From: Lantana camara
Taxonomy: Eukaryota; Streptophyta; Magnoliopsida; Lamiales; Verbenaceae
DNA: 64,000 nucleotides
Direction of reading: 5' to 3'
NCBI GenBank assembly: GCA_037501455.1
Contig: CM074860.1
Span: forward strand, 23,209,001 to 23,273,000
Below are positions 57,642 to 64,000 of the stretch, one piece after another (the stretch's first letter is position 1; each line of letters opens with the position of its first letter). The position numbers and the translations under genes are program-made. Below the pieces are notes generated by a model. That model saw nothing but the letters and a program-made list of their open reading frames with translations, was not told the DNA's origin and searched no databases.

Positions 57642-57927
57642 GGGACACGCCCGTGTCCCTGTGGAAGAGCAAACTGAGACACGCCCGTGTCTCAGTACAG
57701 AGAAGTGATCCTCGGAGTTCAGGAGGTGACACGCCCGTGTCACCTATGTAGCGTAATTTCGTGCACGCCCGTTACGAGGTACAGAGAAGCCTGGAGTCAT
57801 GACACCCCCGTGTCATCAAGTAGAACAAGTTTTGACACCCCCGTGTCAAGTGAAAGAAGCGCAAACACGATTTTATTATGTGACACGGGCGTGTCACATT
57901 TGAAGGCATAATTCTTGCACGCCCGTG
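57642..57927. repeat. Palindrome array E (core GACACGCCCGTGTC) upstream of the Athila TATA box
   Basis: Six strong copies with 4-base centres: 57642-57659 (arms GGGACAC/GTGTCCC), 57674-57695 (CTGAGACAC/GTGTCTCAG), 57724-57745 (AGGTGACAC/GTGTCACCT), 57799-57816 (ATGACAC/GTGTCAT), 57832-57849 (TTGACAC/GTGTCAA) and 57878-57899 (ATGTGACAC/GTGTCACAT). Decayed copies lie at 57752-57776 and 57915-57927. Every strong copy has different outer arm bases, always complementary. Confidence 0.92.
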
Positions 57928-57957
57928 TCACGGGGCGGTTTCGGTTTTCGGAAGTTC

Positions 57958-57965
57958 TATATATA
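57958..57965 (+). promoter_or_regulatory. TATA box of the Athila LTR
   Basis: TATATATA about 60 bp after the last palindrome strong copy, followed by GC-rich sequence. Confidence 0.65.
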
Positions 57966-59006
57966 CGCGGACTTGAGGCGGATTAAAAGAGCTTTTGGAC
58001 TACTCTTTTCCCAGAAGTTCAAGCACACTTGGAGATAGAAGAACCACGAAGATAGAGAGTTGAAGACTCATTCCAATCACAAGACTTTTGTCAATTTGGT
58101 TTTATTTACTGCTTTCCGATCAAACTAATTCCTCAAGTTTTGGTTTTCAATTCTAGTTTAGTTAATTTCTTGTTTAGATTCGTTTTTGGATAATTAGGTT
58201 AAAATTCAGAATTCTTAATTCCTTTTTGATGTTTATGTTAGACATGATTATTTTGAATGCAATTCCTTTGATCTTAATGAGCTTTGATCCAATTATGAGG
58301 AACTAATCTCCTAGGGTTAGGGGGTAAGGATTATGCATCTAAGGTGTTTGAATTAATGCTTGAGTAAATTTGTGTGATTCTTTGTTAGGAAAACGGTATT
58401 GAATAAGCTGGGAATGGATTGGCCATCCATGAACATGTGTAAATTATCCGATAATCGAGAGATTGAGGATAATTGAGAGTGTTTTCTGAAACATAGATCT
58501 TTTGGACTTAAAGAAATTTAACCCTAATTTCTACAACCCGTATTTAGAATTCCATGCCAAGCCGCTAGGTTTTGAATACACTAATCTTGCTTTATTCGAT
58601 TAATTTGGTTACTAAGTGATTGTGAGAACAACACTTGGCTTAATTAATTAGGCATCTAGCCTTCGAAAGAAGCTAGATATAACATCGTGATTAGGTTGAA
58701 GAATCATACATCCGTACTTAAGTATTGATTTGATCATAAAAGAGCATATGACTTATCCCCCGACCTGTTTTAGTTAAGTGGTTAATTCTCGTGTTTATTT
58801 GTTAATTCGTGCGATTGAGTTCTTAGTAATTAAGTTAATTTTGTCATAAGTAGTATAACACAACCTTATCAATCTTTTCCGGTCTCTAGATTAGAAATAA
58901 TCATAAAAGTGGTTGTTGAATTCCCTTCCCTGTGGATACGATACCTTAAGTGTTGCAATCGGATTTAGAACTTACACTTGGGTTCAAGATTTGTCTATCA
59001 AGTTTT

Positions 59007-59024
59007 TGGCGCCGTTGCCGGGGA
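59007..59024 (+). other. Athila primer-binding site (tRNA-Asp)
   Basis: TGGCGCCGTTGCCGGGGA lies six bases after the LTR end and is complementary to the 3' end of plant tRNA-Asp(GUC), the primer reported for Athila elements. Confidence 0.88.
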
Positions 59025-59149
59025 AGGCGTTTAATTCAATATTACTTTAGTGATTTTTCTGGTGCTTTAGACCACCCTTTCTGTTTGATTTCTTTTTGAT
59101 GCGCGTTGAATTTGACCACAGGTTTTCCCCATTTGCAGGTACCTAGTTT

Positions 59150-62100
59150 ATGCTACGATCGAAAGGCTTGGAACCCCTGCCTTACGATCCTGAAACTGAG
59201 AAGACTTGTAGGGCGAATCGAACGAAGCGAAAGAAGGAAAAGAAGCAGAAAGTAAACCCAATTCCAATGGCACAACCCGTAAACGAGCAACCAACCACAC
59301 TCCAGGATTATGCCATTCCTAACATTGGCTTAATCCAGAACAACCTGACTCGCCCCGCCGTGGAGGCGAACAACTTTGAAATCAAAACCGGGTTCATCAA
59401 CCTCTTACAACAGAACCCGTTCGGAGGTTTACCACATGAAGACCCCGCATCACACTTGTCCTACTTTTTGGATGTCTGCTCGACCTTTAAGATCCACAAC
59501 GCCTCTGATGATGCGATCCGAGTTAGGCTCTTTCCTTTCTCCCTAAGGGACAAAGCCCGGACATGGATTTCGACCTTGTCAAACGAGACACTTCAGACAT
59601 GGGCAGACCTCTCTAAAGCCTTTCTAGCCAAGTTCTACCCTCCTAGTAAGACCATGAGGTACAGAGACGAAATAACAAGCTTCAGGCTCTTTGAGGGGGA
59701 AACATTGTACGAAGGATGGGAAAGATACAAAGAACTACAAAGGAAGTGCCCGCATCACCGTGTTCCAGGATGGCAACTGGTACAGATCTTTTACAATGGA
59801 ATGACAGAAAACATGAAAATTATGGTCGATGCAGCAGCTGGAGGAGCATTTATGGCACTGTCTGAAGAAGTAGGAATGCAGCTGCTTAACAAGATGGCAG
59901 CAAATAGCAGTTGGACAAAGGAGAGGAGCAATCCTCCTCCAAAACCTGAGGCAGGCATACTCGCCACTGACACGGTGACAGCTTTCAATGCCAAGTTCGA
60001 CACACTGAATCAGAAGTTAGACCGACTTGCATTAGCTGCAGCAAGAAACACTGTGGCACAGTCAAACGCCCTACAGGTATTATGTGAAATTTGTGGTGGT
60101 CCCCATTCATTTGATATTTGTCCTTCTACCAATGCAGGTGCACAGGTTGCTGTTGGTCAGGAACAAGTCAACTACGTGCAGAATCAAAGACCAGCAAATG
60201 ATCCTTACTCAAACACCTACAACCCAGGTTGGAAGAATCATCCGCACTTCTCGTGGTCGAACAATCAGAATGTTCAAAACCCAAATCCAAATCCAAGACC
60301 ACAGTTCCAACCAAGACAACAGGGACAACATCCACCACATCAGAATCAGCAGAGATTCGCACCCCCTCCACAACCACCGCAAGAACAGAAACCAGGATGG
60401 GAGGCAGCCCTCGAGAAGTTCATAAATGTTTCGAATGATAGGTATCAGAAACTCGAATCTCAGGTAGAACAGGTGCTGGTTCAAAATAAAAATTTGGAGG
60501 TGCAGGTGGGCCAGTTGGCTAATTCAATCAATGTTAGAGCCCAAGGAATGTTTCCAAGCAAACCTGTGGAAAATCCGAAAGAGCAGTGTAAGGCCATTAC
60601 ACTACGAAGTGGCACGACTTATAAGGAGCCTGCAATACCGGTGGAAACCGAAGTGAGAAAGAAAAAGGACCCCGTAGCAGAACCTGAGAAAGTAGTCGAG
60701 GCATCGAAGGAGGAGGAAGAAGTACTGACAAGTGAGCCCCCTTCTAAGCCAAAGACATCAGTGGCACCCAAACCGTATGTGCCACCACTTCCTTTCCCGC
60801 AGAGGTTTCAAAAGCAAAGGTTGGAGAAACAATTTGAGAAGTTCTTGAATATCTTCAAGGAGCTACATATCAACATTCCCTTTGCCGAGGCCCTAGCTCA
60901 GATGCCCACTTACGTCAAATTCTTGAAGGAGATCCTCTCCAACAAGAGAAAATTGGAGGATTATGCCACGATTGCACTTACTGAAGAGTGCAGCGCCATT
61001 CTACAACATAAGCTTCCACCAAAGCTTAAGGATCCAGGGAGTTTTTCAATTCCTTGCACAATTGGTCATATGTCTTTTAATAAAGCTTTATGTGATCTTG
61101 GTGCCAGTGTGAGCCTAATGCCATTATCTGTTTGCAGGAAACTTGGACTGAATTCACTAAAGCCAACAACCGTTTCCCTACAGCTAGCGGATCGATCGGT
61201 CAAGTACCCCACGGGAGTCTTGGAAAACGTGTTAGTCAGGGTTGGGAAGTTCTACCTGCCCGTAGACTTCATAGTGTTGGACATGGAAGAAGATCAAAAC
61301 ATGCCGCTCATTTTAGGAAGGCCTTTCTTAGCCACAGCAGGAGCTTTAATTGATGTGAAGAGTGGCATTCTAACTCTTCGTGTGGGAGACGAACAGGTGG
61401 AGTTTAATCTGTTCAAAGCAATGAAAGGACCAGTGATCGAGGAACAATGCAATATGGTGGAAATCAGAGCACAGACACCGATGCCCATGAGCAACGAGGA
61501 CCCTCTCGAACTCTGTTTAAGAGGACTCACTGACCACATTGACGGGGAAGACATTTTAGAAGAATTGGCTGCCTACGCTAAGGCACTTGAAGCCACCCCG
61601 TACGTACCATTCCGGAAGAGGTTTGTATATGAAGAGTTGGGTACAGGTAAGCCCACTCTTCGTCCTTCTATTGAGACAGCTCCCAGGTTAGAACTAAAAC
61701 CCCTCCCCGCTCATTTGAGATATGCTTATTTGGGTGAATCTGAAACACTGCCTGTTATAGTTGCCTCTGATTTAACTGATTCACAACGTGATGCCTTGTT
61801 GAGGGTTTTGAGAGAACATAAACGAGCGATAGGTTGGACTGTTTCTGACATCAAAGGGATTAGCCCATCTATTTGCATGCATAAAATTCTTATGGAAAAT
61901 AACCATAAACCCTCTGTAGAGCATCAGCGCAGATTGAATCCGAACATGAAAGAGGTAGTTAGGGCTGAGGTACTGAAATTGTTAGATGCCGGGATAATTT
62001 ACCCTATCTCGGATAGCAAGTGGGTTAGCCCTGTACAGGTAGTACCTAAGAAAGGGGGGATGACTGTAATTAAAAATGAAAAGAATGAGTTAATACCAAC

Positions 62101-64000
62101 TAGGACAGTCACGGGTTGGAGAGTTTGTATAGACTATAGGAAGTTGAACAATGCCACTCGTAAAGATCACTTTCCACTTCCCTTTATTGATCAGATGTTA
62201 GAACGGTTAGCCGGACATTCTTATTATTGTTTTCTGGATGGGTATTCAGGGTATAACCAAATTGCTATAGCTCCAGAAGACCAGGAAAAATGTACGTTTA
62301 CCTGCCCTTATGGTACTTTTGCGTATAGACGTATGCCTTTTGGGTTGTGTAATGCCCCGGCTACTTTTCAACGATGCATGATGGCCATTTTCTCTGACTT
62401 TATAGAACGCACAATGGAAATTTTTATGGATGACTTTTCTGTGTTTGGTTCTTCTTTCGATTCTTGTTTGCATAATCTTGCTCAAGTTTTGCAGAGATGT
62501 GAAGAAACCAACCTTGTGCTGAATTGGGAGAAGTGCCACTTCATGGTAAAGGAAGGGATCGTGTTGGGACACAAGGTTTCGGAGAAAGGCATTGAGGTGG
62601 ACAAGGCCAAGATTGATGTGATTGCAAAATTGCCTCCACCCACCAATATCAAGGGAGTGAGAAGTTTCCTTGGTCATGCCGGGTTTTATCGCCGGTTCAT
62701 CAAGGACTTTTCGAAAATTACTTTACCTTTATGCAAGTTACTGCAGAAAGACACTGAATTCGTATTTAATGATGATTGCTTACTTGCATTTGATAGGTTG
62801 AAGAAGGAGCTTACCTCGGCACCAATCATGGTTGCACCGGATTGGACGATACCGTTCGAGCTAATGTGCGATGCGAGCGATTTGGCCATTGGAGCTGTAC
62901 TTGGCCAACGAAGGGAGAAACGTTTACACGTTATCGCATATTCTAGCAAAACTTTAAATGATGCACAATTAAATTATGCTACCACAGAAAAAGAATTATT
63001 AGCTATTGTGCATGCTTTTGATAAGTTTCGGTCTTATTTGATAGGTTCAAAGACAATTGTCTACACGGACCACGCAGCAATCAAGTATCTCCTTTCGAAG
63101 AAGGATTCCAAGCCCCGTTTGATTAGATGGATTCTATTGCTTCAGGAATTCGATCTTGAAATTCGTGACAAGAAGGGGACAGAGAACTTAGTTGCAGATC
63201 ATTTGTCAAGATTAGAGGTTGGGGACAAGGAGGATGAGTATGAGGAGGAGATTACTGAGAATTTCCCAGATGAGGAGTTGTTTGCAGCAGATGCAATCGT
63301 CCCTTGGTACGCAGACATCGTGAATCATATGGTTTGCAAAGCTCTACCACCGGGCATGAATTTCCATCAGAAACAGAGATTCTTATCCGAAGTGAAACGT
63401 TACTATTGGGAAGAGCCCTATGTGTATAAGCACTGTTCAGATGGTCTAGTACGGAGATGTGTCCCGGAGGTTGAAGCTGATGAAGTGCTTGAGAGATGTC
63501 ATGCAAGCTTGTATGGAGGGCATTCTAGTGGGCGGAAGACAGCAGCTAAGGTATTGCAGTCTGGGTTTTGGTGGCCAACGCTGTTTAAGGATGCTTACAA
63601 ATTTGCCAAGGAATGTGATACTTGTCAGCGATCCGGGAACATTAGTAAAAGAGATGAGATGCCCATGAAGTATATCTTGGAAGTTGAGTTGTTTGATGTT
63701 TGGGGAATCGATTTCATGGGACCCTTTCCACCGTCGAATGGAAATCAGTATATCTTAGTGGCGGTGGATTATGTATCCAAATGGGCCGAAGCAGTGGCAA
63801 CTCCAACCAATGATTCAAAGGTGGTGATTAAGTTTTTGCAAAAGAACATATTCAATAGGTTCGGAGTTCCACGGGCATTGATCAGTGATAGAGGTACGCA
63901 CTTTTGCAACAAGCCCTTGGAAGCTTTGTTGAAGAAATATGGGGTCCAACATCGGGTAACTACTGCATATCATCCCCAAGCAAGTGGGCAAGCGGAGATC
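59150..64000 (+). CDS. Athila gag-pol polyprotein, intact frame, 3' end outside the window
   Basis: ATG 59150 opens a frame of 1617 codons with no stop to the window end. Gag core at ~aa 75-210 ([15 protein letters not shown]); zinc finger [13 protein letters not shown] (~aa 314-326); basic/proline linker; aspartic protease DLGAS at aa 649; reverse transcriptase with FMDD at aa 1092-1095; RNase H with CDASD and EKELLA; integrase finger (C1450-H1451, H-H-C-C context), then D1521, D1580 and E1616, a DD35E spacing. All catalytic residues are present. The sequence TTTGCAGGT just before the ATG resembles a 3' splice site. Likely autonomous or recently so; its 3' LTR is needed to date it. Confidence 0.96.
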   Translation, partial: MLRSKGLEPLPYDPETEKTCRANRTKRKKEKKQKVNPIPMAQPVNEQPTTLQDYAIPNIGLIQNNLTRPAVEANNFEIKTGFINLLQQNPFGGLPHEDPASHLSYFLDVCSTFKIHNASDDAIRVRLFPFSLRDKARTWISTLSNETLQTWADLSKAFLAKFYPPSKTMRYRDEITSFRLFEGETLYEGWERYKELQRKCPHHRVPGWQLVQIFYNGMTENMKIMVDAAAGGAFMALSEEVGMQLLNKMAANSSWTKERSNPPPKPEAGILATDTVTAFNAKFDTLNQKLDRLALAAARNTVAQSNALQVLCEICGGPHSFDICPSTNAGAQVAVGQEQVNYVQNQRPANDPYSNTYNPGWKNHPHFSWSNNQNVQNPNPNPRPQFQPRQQGQHPPHQNQQRFAPPPQPPQEQKPGWEAALEKFINVSNDRYQKLESQVEQVLVQNKNLEVQVGQLANSINVRAQGMFPSKPVENPKEQCKAITLRSGTTYKEPAIPVETEVRKKKDPVAEPEKVVEASKEEEEVLTSEPPSKPKTSVAPKPYVPPLPFPQRFQKQRLEKQFEKFLNIFKELHINIPFAEALAQMPTYVKFLKEILSNKRKLEDYATIALTEECSAILQHKLPPKLKDPGSFSIPCTIGHMSFNKALCDLGASVSLMPLSVCRKLGLNSLKPTTVSLQLADRSVKYPTGVLENVLVRVGKFYLPVDFIVLDMEEDQNMPLILGRPFLATAGALIDVKSGILTLRVGDEQVEFNLFKAMKGPVIEEQCNMVEIRAQTPMPMSNEDPLELCLRGLTDHIDGEDILEELAAYAKALEATPYVPFRKRFVYEELGTGKPTLRPSIETAPRLELKPLPAHLRYAYLGESETLPVIVASDLTDSQRDALLRVLREHKRAIGWTVSDIKGISPSICMHKILMENNHKPSVEHQRRLNPNMKEVVRAEVLKLLDAGIIYPISDSKWVSPVQVVPKKGGMTVIKNEKNELIPTRTVTGWRVCIDYRKLNNATRKDHFPLPFIDQMLERLAGHSYYCFLDGYSGYNQIAIAPEDQEKCTFTCPYGTFAYRRMPFGLCNAPATFQRCMMAIFSDFIERTMEIFMDDFSVFGSSFDSCLHNLAQVLQRCEETNLVLNWEKCHFMVKEGIVLGHKVSEKGIEVDKAKIDVIAKLPPPTNIKGVRSFLGHAGFYRRFIKDFSKITLPLCKLLQKDTEFVFNDDCLLAFDRLKKELTSAPIMVAPDWTIPFELMCDASDLAIGAVLGQRREKRLHVIAYSSKTLNDAQLNYATTEKELLAIVHAFDKFRSYLIGSKTIVYTDHAAIKYLLSKKDSKPRLIRWILLLQEFDLEIRDKKGTENLVADHLSRLEVGDKEDEYEEEITENFPDEELFAADAIVPWYADIVNHMVCKALPPGMNFHQKQRFLSEVKRYYWEEPYVYKHCSDGLVRRCVPEVEADEVLERCHASLYGGHSSGRKTAAKVLQSGFWWPTLFKDAYKFAKECDTCQRSGNISKRDEMPMKYILEVELFDVWGIDFMGPFPPSNGNQYILVAVDYVSKWAEAVATPTNDSKVVIKFLQKNIFNRFGVPRALISDRGTHFCNKPLEALLKKYGVQHRVTTAYHPQASGQAEI

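Larger units (their letters stand above)
57470..59000 (+). repeat. Athila 5' LTR
   Basis: 1531 bp. A palindrome array (57642-57899) is followed by a TATATATA box (57958-57965), so the array lies in the U3 promoter region. The remaining ~1 kb should be R/U5; nothing coding seen. Confidence 0.92.
57470..64000 (+). mobile_element. Athila-type Ty3/gypsy retrotransposon, 5' part (continues past the window)
   Basis: The 5' LTR is 57470-59000, starting TGATGTATCA inside copia-3 pol and ending TTGTCTATCA. The last copia-3 bases ATAAG (57465-57469) are the expected left target duplication. It is followed by a PBS complementary to tRNA-Asp (59007) and an open gag-pol frame reaching the window end. Athila features are the tRNA-Asp PBS, the DLGAS protease motif and the C-X2-C-X3-H-X4-C gag finger. 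A 3' env-like frame, common in Athila, would lie outside. Confidence 0.95.

Noticed and set aside
57642..57927. Superficial resemblance to a CRISPR array (repeated palindromes with unique spacers)
   Set aside because: The genome is a plant, there are no cas genes, repeats are only ~14-22 bp with variable arms, spacing is irregular and the array lies in an LTR promoter.
60084..60438. Overlapping plus and minus open frames in the Athila gag linker
   Set aside because: Shadow frames of a low-complexity Q/P/N-rich linker in the long gag-pol frame.

Overview
The window is a repeat-dominated stretch of a flowering-plant nuclear genome, very probably a eudicot. It contains Ty1/copia and Ty3/gypsy (Tat and Athila) LTR retrotransposons, a plant-type LINE with an RNase H tail, Mutator-like and hAT-type non-autonomous DNA transposons, and one decayed host gene. 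No functional host gene, tRNA, rRNA or CRISPR array was seen.

Layout. 1-3563: a truncated copia LTR joined to a minus-strand Tat fragment (gag, primer-binding site, part of the 5' LTR). 3564-21543: a nest of long LTRs that start TGTAACNCCCC. It holds one interrupted LTR (LTR-B), a clean 2.65-kb solo LTR inside it (TSD TATTA), a third LTR head, a 9.85-kb copia element (copia-1, TSD TGTTC), and an opposing LTR on the minus strand (LTR-C). 21544-45628: a LINE split by copia-2 (22326-43109, TSD CAACA). Copia-2 is itself split by a complete 13.4-kb Tat element (24651-38015, TSD ATATT), whose pol is split by a hAT element (TSD CAAGAGGG). A Mutator-like element made of 123-bp foldback repeats sits in the LINE 3' end. 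45629-49539: AT-rich intergenic DNA with a 561-bp element flanked by 9-bp repeats, and a GNAT acetyltransferase pseudogene that carries a second hAT element. 49540-64000: another TGTAAC-type LTR (LTR-D), cut by copia-3 (minus strand), which is cut by a young Athila element that runs off the window with an uninterrupted 1617-codon gag-pol frame.

LTR divergence counted by eye agrees with the nesting order: copia-2 about 2.0 %, copia-1 about 1.6 %, Tat about 0.9 %.

Three signals stand out. (1) Most of the long LTRs, and two internal leaders, carry arrays of short, nearly perfect palindromes. The outer arms differ between copies but stay self-complementary, and two unrelated families share the same palindrome word. 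(2) The TGTAAC-type LTRs contain a block of about 180-280 bp that folds into several hairpins with compensatory base changes between copies. (3) The Tat element, whose gag-pol is dead, carries an antisense three-exon gene whose predicted spliced frame of 888 codons is completely open.
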